DNA of 53,860 nt from Streptomyces niphimycinicus (lineage in GTDB: Bacteria; Actinomycetota; Actinomycetes; Streptomycetales; Streptomycetaceae). The stretch lies in assembly GCF_018883605.1 (NCBI RefSeq), contig NZ_JAHLEM010000057.1:1-53860 (forward strand), in the 5' to 3' direction. A program made the translations under genes and the position numbers. Positions 45,115-53,710 of the stretch are shown here, piece by piece; position 1 is the first letter of the stretch; each line of letters opens with the position of its first letter. The notes below the pieces were generated by a model, which did not search any database, was not told where the DNA came from, and worked only from the letters and a program-made list of their open reading frames with translations.

Positions 45115-45204
45115 GTGGCCGACGTGGAACACGCCTTCGCCCTGCTGGAACACGCCTTCGCCCTGCTGGAGGACGGATTGCGGCATCTGCCCCCGCAACA
45201 GTGA
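45115..45204 (+). CDS. Possible 29-residue peptide with an internal repeat
   Basis: A GTG at 45115, 7 bp after the NTF2-fold stop and preceded by AGGGG, opens a frame of 29 codons. It encodes two copies of EHAFALL followed by EDGLRHLPPQQ, from a perfect 21-bp tandem duplication. It is in phase with a coupling position, but nothing else shows that it is translated. Confidence 0.25.
   Translation: MADVEHAFALLEHAFALLEDGLRHLPPQQ
45127..45168. repeat. Perfect 21-bp tandem duplication
   Basis: The 21-nt unit beginning GAACACGCCTTCGCC occurs twice head to tail, keeping the reading frame of the small open frame at 45115. Confidence 0.85.
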
Positions 45205-45237
45205 CTCTCCAGACCCCGCCCGGCCACTGAGGGCGAG

Positions 45238-46146
45238 TCAGGCGCCGCGTGTGCCGCCCATGCTGTACGCGGCGCGCCACGCGGCGGGGGGCATGCCGGT
45301 CTGCCGCCGGAAGAACGTGGTGAAGTTGCCGACGTCCCGGAAGCCGAGGCGTCGGCCGCAGCCGCTGACCGGCAGATCGGTGTGGGCGAGCAGCCGCTTC
45401 GCCTCCAGCAGGATGCGCTGGTCGAGGAATGCCTTGGCGCCCGTGCCAGTGGCGGCACGCGTTGCCCGGGTGAGGGTGCGTACGTCGTAGCCCAACGCCC
45501 TCGCGTAGTCGGCCACTTGGTGCCATTCGGTGAAGCGCCCTTCGACGGTGGCCCGATAGACGCGGAACACTTCGGTAGGCCGGCTGCCGGGTCTTGCCGC
45601 CTCGGCCGAGGGCGGTGTGCCCGGGAGTGCGCGCAGGATCAGTGCCGCCAGCAGGTGGGAGAGCAGGGCGGGGGAGGCCAGGCGTGGTGTGTGCACTGCC
45701 GTGCTGTGCTCACGGCCGAGATGTTCGGCCGCGAGCAGGGCGAGGGACAGCCGCTGCTGGTCCAGATGCCAGCTCGCCGGTGTGGTGGCCTCTGCCGCCG
45801 TGAAGCCGGAAAGGAAACCGGGCCGGAAGAGGATCAGCGGGCCGTCGCAGGCGTCGATATCGCTCCAGCGGTGCACCATGCCCGGCCGGATCCACACGGC
45901 GCCGCCTTCCCCCAGCCGGTAGTTGTGGAAGTCCGCTTCATGGGCGCCGGTTCCGGAGCCGATCAGTGCGAACACATGGAAGTCGGGGCGCTGCGGCTGG
46001 GTACGACGGCGCTGGGTGTCCATCGAACGCAGCGCGGCGAAATCCAGGACCTCCACCCCGTACGCCGATCCCACGGCAGGCAGGTAGCGCAGTTGCCGCA
46101 CCGCACTGTGTCCGTTTTCCACAATGAACGTGTTCCTTTCCGTCAA
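45238..46146 (-). CDS. AraC-family transcriptional regulator
   Basis: A 302-residue regulator. The N-terminal half is a cupin-type sensor (DFHVFALIGSGTGAHEADFHNYRLGEGGAVWIRPGMVHRW in outline). The C-terminal third has the two AraC helix-turn-helices: VADYARALGYDVRTLTRATRAATG and DLPVSGCGRRLGFRDVGNFTTFFRRQTGMPPAAWR. The start is uncertain between TTG 46146 and GTG 46122. It is divergent from the alpha/beta hydrolase gene at 46267, its most likely target. The inducer is unknown. Confidence 0.87.
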   Translation of the reverse strand: MTERNTFIVENGHSAVRQLRYLPAVGSAYGVEVLDFAALRSMDTQRRRTQPQRPDFHVFALIGSGTGAHEADFHNYRLGEGGAVWIRPGMVHRWSDIDACDGPLILFRPGFLSGFTAAEATTPASWHLDQQRLSLALLAAEHLGREHSTAVHTPRLASPALLSHLLAALILRALPGTPPSAEAARPGSRPTEVFRVYRATVEGRFTEWHQVADYARALGYDVRTLTRATRAATGTGAKAFLDQRILLEAKRLLAHTDLPVSGCGRRLGFRDVGNFTTFFRRQTGMPPAAWRAAYSMGGTRGA

Positions 46147-46266
46147 GGAGTGGACACTCCCTCGCCTACGGTCGATTCCGGGCCTGATCGGCAGTTCAGG
46201 TTACTGGTTCAGAGCTGCGGCAGGATGACGGTGTCGTCTTCCGTGGCCGAGAGGGAAGGCGCGAAG

Positions 46267-47067
46267 ATGATGGAAATGACAATGAGTGTTCCCGTGGCGG
46301 GCGGGTCGCTCGATGTGCGAGTCGGGGGCGATACGGGCCCGACGCTGGTGTTCGCCCACTACTGGGGCGGCTCCGCCGACACCTGGAACGGTGTGCTCGG
46401 CCACCTGCCGCCCGGGCAGGCGACGGTCCGCTTCGACCAGCGCGGCTGGGGCACCTCGCGGGCGCTGCCCGGGCCCTATCACCTCGACCAGCTCGCCGAC
46501 GATCTCGTCCGTGTGATCGAGGAGCGGGTATCGGGGCCGTTCGTCCTCGTCGGCCACTCGATGGGTGGCAAGGCGAGCCAGCTCGTCGCGGCCCGCCGAC
46601 CGGCCGGTCTGGCCGGTCTGGTGCTCGTCGCGCCCGCGCCGCCCCAGCCACCCGCCATGGTGACCGAGGAGTACCGGCAGGGCCTGTCACACGCCTACGA
46701 CTCGGCCGAGACGGTGGCGCACGCCCTCGACCATGTCCTGACCGCCACACCGCTGCCCGAGGCGGTGCGGGCCACCGCGGAGCGCGACAGCCTCGCCTCC
46801 GGCGCCGAGGCCCGGCAGGAGTGGCCCCTGCACGGAATCGCGCGGGACATCACCGATGCCGCACGGCGTATCGAGGTGCCGGTGACGGTGCTCGCCGCGG
46901 AGAACGACATGGTGGAGCCGCCGCACATCCTGCGCGAACACCTCTTGCCCCACATTCCGCACGCGACCCTGACGACCGTCCCTGACGCCGGCCACCTGCT
47001 CCCCGCGGAAGCCCCCGGCGCCGTGGCGCGAGCCCTCGGAGACTTCCTCACGGCCATTAAGCGCTGA
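46267..47067 (+). CDS. Alpha/beta hydrolase
   Basis: A 266-residue cytosolic hydrolase, ATG 46267 (a second ATG follows at once). The nucleophile elbow is GHSMGGK (Ser near 99), the oxyanion region is FAHYWGGS where many relatives have HG, the acid is in AENDMVEPP and the histidine in DAGHLLPAEAP. Fold and length match haloperoxidase/esterase-like members. The frame is open far upstream, but it overlaps the divergent AraC gene and the protein-like part begins here. Regulation by the AraC neighbour is inferred from orientation. Confidence 0.87.
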   Translation: MMEMTMSVPVAGGSLDVRVGGDTGPTLVFAHYWGGSADTWNGVLGHLPPGQATVRFDQRGWGTSRALPGPYHLDQLADDLVRVIEERVSGPFVLVGHSMGGKASQLVAARRPAGLAGLVLVAPAPPQPPAMVTEEYRQGLSHAYDSAETVAHALDHVLTATPLPEAVRATAERDSLASGAEARQEWPLHGIARDITDAARRIEVPVTVLAAENDMVEPPHILREHLLPHIPHATLTTVPDAGHLLPAEAPGAVARALGDFLTAIKR

Positions 47068-47088
47068 CCGGGTCCCGGCTCGTCCGCC

Positions 47089-47119
47089 GCACCGCGCCCG
47101 GCCCGCCCGGGCGCGGTGC
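47089..47119 (+). terminator. Hairpin terminator after the hydrolase gene
   Basis: 13-bp perfect stem (GCACCGCGCCCGG and complement), 5-nt loop, followed by CTATTGT, 21 bp after the stop. Confidence 0.75.
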
Positions 47120-47256
47120 CTATTGTGGAGCGATCTTGTGAGACTCGGACGCGTTCGTGAACCTCATCTGCCTCCGGCTCGTCATCCAGGGTCGGAGCAC
47201 CCGGATGGCTTCGCGACCGAGCGAAGGCACCGCGTGTCCAACTGCCCCACGAACGA

Positions 47257-48159
47257 ATGGACAAGCCCACCATGGGTCGACACCGACGAATAACCCAGCC
47301 TCCCCGTAGCACCCTGGCGACAAAGGCGGCGCTGGCCGCAGGGGTGCTCGTGCCGACGATCGCCTCGGTGGGGTCGGCACACGCGGCCACCCCGCAGGCG
47401 GCGATCTGCACCTCGGACCGGCCGGAACTCGCCGACAAGCTCTCCGAGGACATCAACTCGGCACTGGAGGGATCCGCCGCCACCACGGCGATCAGCCTCC
47501 ACGACCGCACCACGAACACCACCTGCACTCTGGACGCGGACCGGCACTTCGACTCAGCGAGCACGGTCAAGGTGACCGTGCTCAGCACCCTGCTGTGGGA
47601 CGCGCAGAAGGACGATCGCGCCCTGACGCAGGAGGAGAAGGATCATGCCACCGCCATGATCACAAAGTCCGACAACGACGCCACCACCGCGCTGTGGAAG
47701 CAGCTCGGGGCGGACAAGATCAACGGGTTCCTGCACGCCGCGGGGATGACCAACACCACCCTCGACAGCGAGGGCCACTGGGGGCTCACCCAGATCACCG
47801 CGAACGACGAGGAAAAGCTCCTCCAACTGGTGACCCACAGCAACCCGGTGCTCAGCGACGACTCCCGCGCCTACATCCTCAAGCTGACGGGCGAGGTCAT
47901 CCCCTCGCAGCGCTGGGGCACCCCGGCCGGTGCGCCGAGCGACGCCCAGGTGCATGTGAAGAACGGGTGGCTGGAGCGGGCCACCAACGGCTGGCGGGTG
48001 CACAGCCTCGGCGCCTTCACCGGCGGCGACCACGACTACACGATCACGGTGCTCTCGCAGGACAACGCCACGATGGACGACGGCATCGCCAACATCGAGG
48101 GCATCGCCCGCGCGGTCCACGAGAACCTCAACGCGCCCGCGTCCGGCGCTCAGTCGTAA
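47257..48159 (+). CDS. Secreted class A beta-lactamase-like serine hydrolase
   Basis: A 300-residue exported protein; ATG 47257 or ATG 47272 (MGRHRR). Residues about 6-45 form a signal peptide with arginines, a hydrophobic core and a SAHA cleavage region. Active-site motifs are STVK in [10 protein letters not shown] (SxxK), KSDNDAT (SDN) and VKNGW in place of KTG. The omega-loop glutamate of true class A enzymes is not obvious, so penicillinase activity is uncertain; some relatives are D,D-peptidase-like or inactive. A hairpin follows the gene. Confidence 0.78.
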   Translation: MDKPTMGRHRRITQPPRSTLATKAALAAGVLVPTIASVGSAHAATPQAAICTSDRPELADKLSEDINSALEGSAATTAISLHDRTTNTTCTLDADRHFDSASTVKVTVLSTLLWDAQKDDRALTQEEKDHATAMITKSDNDATTALWKQLGADKINGFLHAAGMTNTTLDSEGHWGLTQITANDEEKLLQLVTHSNPVLSDDSRAYILKLTGEVIPSQRWGTPAGAPSDAQVHVKNGWLERATNGWRVHSLGAFTGGDHDYTITVLSQDNATMDDGIANIEGIARAVHENLNAPASGAQS

Positions 48160-48221
48160 GCGGATTTCGTTCGGGTCATCGTCACTGGGCGGGACCCGCC
48201 TCGAAGGTCGTCCGATTCACC

Positions 48222-48250
48222 GGCCGGGGCCCTTTTCGCGGGCCCCGGCC
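48222..48250 (+). terminator. Hairpin terminator after the beta-lactamase-like gene
   Basis: 11-bp perfect stem GGCCGGGGCCC/GGGCCCCGGCC with a TTTTCGC loop. Confidence 0.75.
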
Positions 48251-48365
48251 GCGTGCTGGTGAGCGACACCGAACTCCCCACCCGTCCGCCACCTCGCGGA
48301 CAGCCGCAGCCGGCACGATGCTGTACGCCGCGCCCTCAGAGCGGGACGCGTTGTGGAGGTCACGC

Positions 48366-48635
48366 ATGCAACTGCGCCAGTTGGAATACCTGGTCGCCCT
48401 CGCCCGCGAGCGCCACTTCGTCCGCGCGGTGGCCGCCTGCCATGTCTCCCAGCCGTCGCTGTCCGCCGCCATCCGCCGCCTCGCCCCCTTCGACGTCAGG
48501 TTGCACCACACCGACCGATCAACACGGCCCGGGCCCGGATCCTGGACCGGAACGACGTCGACCATGCCCTGCGCAGCGGCCAGTTGCTCCTGGAGTCCTG
48601 GCTCACCGGGCGGCCCATCCGCGACGAATACCTGA
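48366..48635 (+). pseudogene. LysR-type regulator remnant (DNA-binding end only)
   Basis: From ATG 48366 the first ~40 residues are a normal LysR helix-turn-helix ([18 protein letters not shown], then [13 protein letters not shown]). After that the frame changes into low-complexity sequence and ends at 48635; the effector domain of about 220 residues is absent. A second frame (ending at 48694) carries a protein-like tail with [18 protein letters not shown], which may be the end of another gene joined by deletion. I could not identify that tail. Confidence 0.65.
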
Positions 48636-48793
48636 TCGCGGACGGGGGAGCACTCGCCGGAACCGGAGCGCACTCCTACTCCGTGACCAAGTAGCGGTGC
48701 GGCCACTGTCCGCTGGTGCCTGAGGCTGGAGCGGGCGTTCCGCCATCTGCTTGTATGTCCCCTGGACGGAGCGATTCAGGAGGTGGCGGACAC

Positions 48794-49438
48794 GTGGTGT
48801 CCACGGAGCGTGTTCTCACGTTCGCGGCGATGTCGCTCTTGGTGATCGTGATCCCGGGGCCGAGTGTGCTGTTCGTGGTCGGCAGGGCCCTCGCCCACGG
48901 CCGCCGCACGGCGCTCGCGACGGTCCTCGGCAATGTGATCGGCTGCTACGCCCTGGTGGTCGCCGTGGCATGGGGCCTCGGCGCGCTGGTGGAGAGCTCG
49001 GTGGCGCTGTTCATGGGCGTGAAGCTGGCAGGAGCGGCGTATCTCGTCTACCTGGGTGTGCAGGCGTTCCGGCACCGCAGGGAGATGCGCGTGGCGAACA
49101 TGGACGCTCCGGCCGATGAGCGGCGTGGTGATCTGCGTTCGATCCTGGACGGCATTTTGGTGGGGGTCACCAACCCGAAGGGCATCGTCTTCTTCGCGGC
49201 GGTGCTACCGCAGTTCGTCGACCACTCGACGGGTCATGTTCCCGTCCAGATGATGGTGCTGGGCCTGGTCCCGGTCACCATCGGCCTGGTCACGGACACC
49301 CTGTGGGGCCTGGGCGCCTCGGCGGCCCGCTCCTGGTTCGCCCGCTCGGACCGCCGTCTCTCGATGGTCGGCGGGGCGGGCGGCCTCGCGATGATCGGCC
49401 TGGGCGTGACGGTGGCGGCGACCGGCCGCGCCGACTGA
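48794..49438 (+). CDS. LysE/RhtB-family exporter
   Basis: A 214-residue membrane protein with about six hydrophobic segments, starting at GTG 48794 (or 48797) after AGGAGG. The N-terminal signature VIVIPGPSVLFVVGRALAHG matches the PGP motif of LysE/RhtB amino-acid exporters; LGNVIGCYALVV, VKLAGAAYLVYLGVQAFR and GILVGVTNPKGIVFFAAVLPQFV follow in family order. The exported compound is unknown. It stands alone downstream of the lysR remnant; LysE genes are often controlled by such divergent LysR genes, but here the regulator is broken. Confidence 0.88.
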   Translation: MVSTERVLTFAAMSLLVIVIPGPSVLFVVGRALAHGRRTALATVLGNVIGCYALVVAVAWGLGALVESSVALFMGVKLAGAAYLVYLGVQAFRHRREMRVANMDAPADERRGDLRSILDGILVGVTNPKGIVFFAAVLPQFVDHSTGHVPVQMMVLGLVPVTIGLVTDTLWGLGASAARSWFARSDRRLSMVGGAGGLAMIGLGVTVAATGRAD

Positions 49439-49477
49439 GGACCGCCTCATCCGGTTGCCGGAAAACGATCCGGCAGC

Positions 49478-50830
49478 CTACCGCCGGGCCCATGGCGGAC
49501 GACGAACACGAGGTGGAGCGGCTGGCCGCCGAGGCGGGCTGGGAGCTGGGCGGCCGGCACGTCGGCCACCTGGTCGGGGAGCGCTCACCCTGGGCTGATC
49601 CGGGCGGTGGGGCAGCAGTGTCACCGCGAGGGCCGGGACGGCGGCGAGGACGAGCCAGCGGGCGGCGGGCGGAAGGCCCAGGTCGAGCAGGGAGCCGGTG
49701 GCCGAGCTGCCGATGAGGACGATCAGGCCGGAGACGGAGGACAGCGCGCCGGTGTAGAGGCCGAGCCGACCGTCCTCGGCGAGGTCGGGCACCCAGGCGC
49801 GGGCGGCCGGGACGACCAGCATCTGGCGAGGGTGAGCAGTACGACGTAGCCCGCGGCGGGCAGCAAACCGACCGTGCCCGTCCAGGCGGCCGGGCGTGCG
49901 GCGGCCACGACCGCGAAACCGGCGGCGATGAGCAGCAGCCCGATGGTCATCGAGCGGCGCAGATCGAGCCGGTTGCCCGCCCAGTTGGTGACCGGGAGCT
50001 GGGCGAAGACGACCAGCAGGGAAGACAGGGCGAACAGCCACGACAGCGGCACCTGGGAGCCCGCCGCCCGCTCCACCTCGGCCGACAGGGCCAGATAGAG
50101 CTGGTTGTAGGCGAGCAGATAGGTGCCGTACGCGCAGCACAGGGCGAGAAATCGCCGATTGCGCACCATCGCGCGGACGCCGCCCCGCTCCCGGTTACGG
50201 ACCCGGCCCGGGATGTGCTGCGGCATCAGCCAGGCATGTCCGGCGAGGACGAGGACGAAGACCCCGGCTCCGGCGAGGCACGCGGCGCGGAAATCCACGC
50301 CCAACAGCAAACCGCCGAGGAGGGGACCGACGAAGGTCCCGGCCTGGCCGGAGACGGTGAACAGGGCCAGGACCCGGGTGCGCGAACCGTGGCCTTCCCC
50401 CTCCCAGGCCACCGCCTGCCGGGCCACTTCGGATTCCACCGCGGGGGAGAACAGCGCGGCGGCGAAGCCGATCAGCAGCACCGCGCCGATCACCGCCCAG
50501 GTCCGCTCCGCGTAGCCGAGCCAGACGAAGCCCGCGATCCGCGCGACACAGCCGGTCAGGACCACCGGGCGCACGCCGTAGCGGTCCACCAGCCAGCCGC
50601 CGACCACGAACAGCCCCTGCTGGCTGAAGGTCCGCAGACCGAGGACGAATCCGACCATCCACCCCGCCATGCCGATCGCGGTGCCCAGGTGCTCGGCGAG
50701 GAAGGGCAGGACCGCGAAGAAGCCGACGTTGAAGGCGAGTTGGGTCAGGATCAGCAGCCGCAGAAGCGGAGACAGATGCTTCCAGGTGCGCTCGCGCGGA
50801 GACTTCGGCGTCGGCCCCGCCCGGGCGGCT
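49478..50830 (-). pseudogene. MFS transporter with frame lesions
   Basis: The translation has MFS features: [26 protein letters not shown] as the first helix in outline, [17 protein letters not shown] as motif A, and about ten further helices. Two defects are visible. No ATG, GTG or TTG precedes the first methionine at 50670, which already lies within the second helix. Near 49829 the frame breaks: homology passes from one frame (ending ...VVLLTLA) to another (QMLVVPAARAWVPDLAEDG...); one missing base would explain it. Assembly error or true decay cannot be told apart. Confidence 0.7.
49492..49716 (+). CDS. Short hypothetical open frame antisense to the MFS 3' end
   Basis: ATG 49492 begins MADDEHEVERLAAEAGWELGG, which looks like a natural N-terminus, but after ~45 residues the composition becomes Arg/Gly-rich as expected for a frame opposite the MFS gene. 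It may be the start of a gene truncated on its right side. No family recognised. Confidence 0.25.
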   Translation: MADDEHEVERLAAEAGWELGGRHVGHLVGERSPWADPGGGAAVSPRGPGRRRGRASGRRAEGPGRAGSRWPSCR

Positions 50831-51769
50831 CGGCCGGTCAGGGCGCGGCGGATCAGGACCGAACGGGCGTGCCTCGTCCGCCGTCACCGCCGTCCCGGCC
50901 CGTACACCGTGCAGGACGTGGGCGAGTACTTCCGCTCCGCGCACCACACGGGGGCCCGGGCGGTTGAAGTGGGCGGGCCCGTCCAGCACCCAGACCCGCC
51001 CGGCCCGTACGGCGGGCAGCTCCGTCCAGCCCGGGAGGCGGGTGAGGAGTTCCGTCTCGCGCAGGGTCCGTTCCGGCGGGAAGCCACACGGCAGGACCAG
51101 CACCACCTCCGGGCGGGCGGCGCGCACCGCTTCCCAGGTCATCGGCTTGGTGTGCGCGCCGGACAGGGCGAGCAGCGGTGCGCCGCCGGCGGTGGCGATC
51201 TGGTCGGGGACCCAGTGTCCGGCGGGCCACAGCGGGTCGAGCCATTCGATCGCCACGACCCGGGGCCGGGCGCGGCCCGCGACCGACCGGCGGATCCGCT
51301 CGAGGCGGTCGTGCAACTCGGCCCGGCGCTGCTCGGCGCGCTCGCGCACGCCGAGCAGCTCACCGACGGTGACCAGGCAGTCCAGCACATCGTCGAGCGT
51401 GCGTGGCTCCAGGCTGAGGACGCGGGTGTCGGCGTCGAGCAGCCGGACGGCCCGGCTGACCTTCTCGTACGAGACGGCGCACACCTCGCACAGATCCTGG
51501 GTGAGCACCACGTCGGGGCCCAGGGCCGCGAGCGCTTCGGTGTCGAGGGTGTAGAGGGACGACCCGGAGTGTGTCGATCCGCCGATCGCGTCGGAGATCT
51601 CCCGGCTGGTGAGGGTGTTCTGGTCGAGGTCGGCTCCGGTGACCACGGGAACGGACGCCACGGTCCGCGGTGGCCAGTCGCATTCGTGTGTCCGGCCGAC
51701 CAGGTGCTCGGCGAGTCCGAGTTCGGCGACGATGTCGGTCGCGGCGGGCAGCAGGGAGACGATGCGCAT
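50195..51769 (-). CDS. BtuF-like cobalamin/helical-backbone metal receptor, missing its stop
   Basis: From ATG 51769 the first ~305 residues are a BtuF-type binding protein: [47 protein letters not shown], and [19 protein letters not shown]. There is no signal peptide, as in cytosolic or photoreceptor-linked members often annotated cobalamin-binding protein. Homology ends near 50,860 but the frame has no stop there and runs ~220 codons through the MFS gene in a wrong frame. The adjacent frame has a TGA at 50853 after PVRS, so one lost base would explain the missing stop. A cobalamin riboswitch lies divergently 120 bp upstream. Confidence 0.72.
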   Translation of the reverse strand: MRIVSLLPAATDIVAELGLAEHLVGRTHECDWPPRTVASVPVVTGADLDQNTLTSREISDAIGGSTHSGSSLYTLDTEALAALGPDVVLTQDLCEVCAVSYEKVSRAVRLLDADTRVLSLEPRTLDDVLDCLVTVGELLGVRERAEQRRAELHDRLERIRRSVAGRARPRVVAIEWLDPLWPAGHWVPDQIATAGGAPLLALSGAHTKPMTWEAVRAARPEVVLVLPCGFPPERTLRETELLTRLPGWTELPAVRAGRVWVLDGPAHFNRPGPRVVRGAEVLAHVLHGVRAGTAVTADEARPFGPDPPRPDRPSRPGGADAEVSARAHLEASVSASAAADPDPTRLQRRLLRGPALPRRAPGHRDRHGGVDGRIRPRSADLQPAGAVRGRRLAGGPLRRAPGGPDRLCRADRGLRLARLRGADLGGDRRGAADRLRRRAVLPRGGIRSGPAGGGLGGGRPRFAHPGPGPVHRLRPGRDLRRSPPRRFAVGRGFPRRVPRRSRGLRPRPRRTCLADAAAHPGPGP

Positions 51770-51897
51770 GCCGCGACCTTAGGGCCTGCCCGGGGCAGGC
51801 CCAGGCTCCCGCGCCGTCCTCAGGACGCCCCGGCGCGGCGTCTTGCCAGGTGGCCGGTCTTGGCCATGAACGCGACACGCGGTACGGTCGGTGCGAT

Positions 51898-52005
51898 ATC
51901 GACGACGGTAAGACGGAAGCCGGTGGGAATCCGGCACGGTCGCGCCACTGTGAACCGGAGGTCCCGGATGGGATCTGTGGTGAGTCAGACCCGTAGCCGT
52001 TGGTA
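51898..52005 (+). promoter_or_regulatory. Cobalamin (B12) riboswitch
   Basis: The + strand has the conserved cobalamin aptamer core in order: GACGGAAGCCGGTGGGAATC, CCGGCACGGTCGCGCCACTG, TGAACCGG and GAGTCAGACCCGTAGCCG, with outer pairing of CGACGGT and GCCGTTG. This is the usual actinomycete form. No B12-synthesis, cobalt-uptake or B12-independent isozyme gene follows; the next + strand gene, 230 bp on, is a VOC protein. Region 52006-52236 otherwise shows no gene. Confidence 0.82.
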
Positions 52006-52236
52006 TCCGGATCTCGGCGCCGTCCGCCCCAGTCCTCGTCCTCGTCCCAGTGTCAGCCCCGGCCCCGGCTCCGGCCCCGGCGAGCGTCCCGAGGGAGACA
52101 GGCAGGCGAGGGCCTGAAATCCATTCGCCACTGCTCGCTCCGCCCGGTACGGTCCCGAGAGCCCTCACTGCGGGGAGCCGCTGAGATCTGCGCGCGGCCA
52201 CCCCGGCAGTACCCACGCTGAGAGTAGGTTTCGTCA

Positions 52237-52617
52237 ATGGCATGTCGTATCAGTGAACTCGTGCTCGGTTGCCGCGACCCCGAGGTGCTGGCGCGATTCT
52301 GGTGCGAGGTCCTGGACTTCGTGGTGCTCGATCGCGAGGACGACGGAACCCTCGAGATCGGGCCCCGCGAAGGGTTCGGCGGTCCGCAGCCGACGATCAT
52401 CCTCAGCCGCAGGGACGAGCCGGAGCCCGGGAAATCCCGGCTGCACATCGACGTCAACGCCACCGACCGCGATCAGGACGCCGAGCTCGAACGCCTCCTG
52501 AAGCTCGGTGCACGGCGGGCCGACATCGGCCAGACCGGGGAGGAGCAGTGGCACGTCCTCGCCGACCCCGAAGGCAATGAGTTCTGCCTGCTCAAGGCCC
52601 GCCTCGCTCCACTCTGA
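52237..52617 (+). CDS. VOC-superfamily (glyoxalase-like) protein
   Basis: A 126-residue single-domain VOC protein, ATG 52237 after GAGTAGG. It has the beta-alpha-beta-beta-beta pattern: ISELVLGCRDPEVLARFWCEVL, then RLHIDVNATDRDQDAELERLLKLGA and EEQWHVLADPEGNEFCLL. The DPEGNEFC end is typical of the family, where the glutamate is a metal ligand. Members include dioxygenases, resistance proteins and unknowns; the substrate here is unknown. It is the first gene after the cobalamin riboswitch but is not a known B12-regulated family. Confidence 0.83.
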   Translation: MACRISELVLGCRDPEVLARFWCEVLDFVVLDREDDGTLEIGPREGFGGPQPTIILSRRDEPEPGKSRLHIDVNATDRDQDAELERLLKLGARRADIGQTGEEQWHVLADPEGNEFCLLKARLAPL

Positions 52618-52629
52618 CGGCCCGCGTCG

Positions 52630-52998
52630 TCAGCGTCGGCTCACATCCGTCAGCCCCACCGCCCGGCCCTCCGAGTCCCATGCGATCTCCTGGATCCGCG
52701 CCACCGCCTCGCGGTTGAGCGGCCCGAAGACATGGGGAAACAGGCAGTTCTCGGCGACGCCGGGCGGCGGGGCGGGGTTCGCGGCCTCCCATTCGCATTT
52801 CGCGGTGAGCCGGTCCTCGTCGAGGAGCAGCGCCAGCAGCGGCCTCGGCGCATCGCGGTAGAAGGCGTTGACGACGGCCAGCGTGGTCGCCTCGTCGGGC
52901 GAGCAGTGGATGAAACCGTCCTCTGTGAGGGATGCGGGGCTATAGGGGCGGTCGGGAGCAGCGTTCCACTCGGCATGCGGTACGACGTGGTAGATCAT
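52630..52998 (-). CDS. DUF952 family protein
   Basis: A 122-residue protein starting MIYHVVPHAEWNAA at ATG 52998. DUF952 hallmarks are SLTEDGFIHCSPDE near 24-37 and VAENCLFPHVFGPLN in the last third. The family is widespread, fold-related to ADP-ribosyl transferase-like proteins in some predictions, and of unknown function. It is convergent with the VOC gene, 12 bp apart. Confidence 0.85.
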   Translation of the reverse strand: MIYHVVPHAEWNAAPDRPYSPASLTEDGFIHCSPDEATTLAVVNAFYRDAPRPLLALLLDEDRLTAKCEWEAANPAPPPGVAENCLFPHVFGPLNREAVARIQEIAWDSEGRAVGLTDVSRR

Positions 52999-53044
52999 GA
53001 CTCGATTAAACCGCCATCATCTGCCGCAGGGTGGCAGGACCGCG

Positions 53045-53710
53045 CTACCGCAGCCCGGGCTTCGGCGGCGGTGCCACAACCTTCGGGTCCGGGTATTCGG
53101 GTGTTTCCCGGCAGTCGAGCTGCGACGTTGTCTTCTTCGCCGAGGCGATGAGCAGTTCGGCGTGGGAGTGGTCGCTGATGGTGAAGTGGTCGCGCAGGGC
53201 GAACTCCAGGGAACGGCTGCCTCCCGATTCCCTCCCGCCTCCGCTGCCGGTGTCACACGCGACGAGGAGTGTGCCGGCGTCCTCCGGACCGACGGTGGTC
53301 GTGTAGTGCACCGACCGGCCCGACGGGGGTGAGTGGGGAGTCCACGCCACGGTGAGGGCGAGCAGCTCCTTCCCCCCGGCCTTGTCCGTCAAGGTACAGA
53401 GGTCCTGGGGCGTGCTCCTCCTGGCCGACTCCTCCCGCAGCGCCTTCGCCACGTGGCCGGTGCTCCCGGTCTCGACCGGATAGACCTCGCCGGGCCCGTT
53501 CGGCTCCCGAGCCTCCTTCGCGATGGCCTCGTCGAACAGGCCGCCGCAGGCTTGGGCGACAGGTATGAGCCCGGCGTTGGCGGTCGGCTTCGAGGTCGGC
53601 TTCTTGGCCCCGGATTCGCCGTCATCGCCGCCACAGCCCGTGACGGCGATGACAGATGTGCAGACGAGGGCTGCCAGCCGCCCCAGAGGCAGGCGAAGTT
53701 TGCGGTGCAC
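53045..53710 (-). CDS. Lipoprotein, DUF3558-like
   Basis: About 221 residues from GTG 53710, chosen because AGGAGAG lies just upstream; an in-frame ATG at 53731 is also possible. The signal peptide (RKLRLPLGRLAALVCTSVI) ends in the lipobox VTGC, then a Gly/Asp/Ser-rich linker. The body has two further cysteine pairs (ACGGLFDEAI, DLCTLTD; VACDTG, LDCRETP), a pattern seen in Streptomyces DUF3558-type surface lipoproteins. Function unknown. The remaining bases to the window end (53732-53860) show no gene. Confidence 0.7.
   Translation of the reverse strand: MHRKLRLPLGRLAALVCTSVIAVTGCGGDDGESGAKKPTSKPTANAGLIPVAQACGGLFDEAIAKEAREPNGPGEVYPVETGSTGHVAKALREESARRSTPQDLCTLTDKAGGKELLALTVAWTPHSPPSGRSVHYTTTVGPEDAGTLLVACDTGSGGGRESGGSRSLEFALRDHFTISDHSHAELLIASAKKTTSQLDCRETPEYPDPKVVAPPPKPGLR

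Noticed and set aside
50195..51769. Real BtuF-MFS fusion protein
   Set aside because: The part after residue ~305 is in the wrong frame for the MFS gene and has no transporter character.
52170..52225. TPP-riboswitch-like CTGAGA...ACCC element
   Set aside because: A CTGAGA and an ACCC stand near each other, but the conserved GAACCTGAT and GCG..AGGGA parts are missing.
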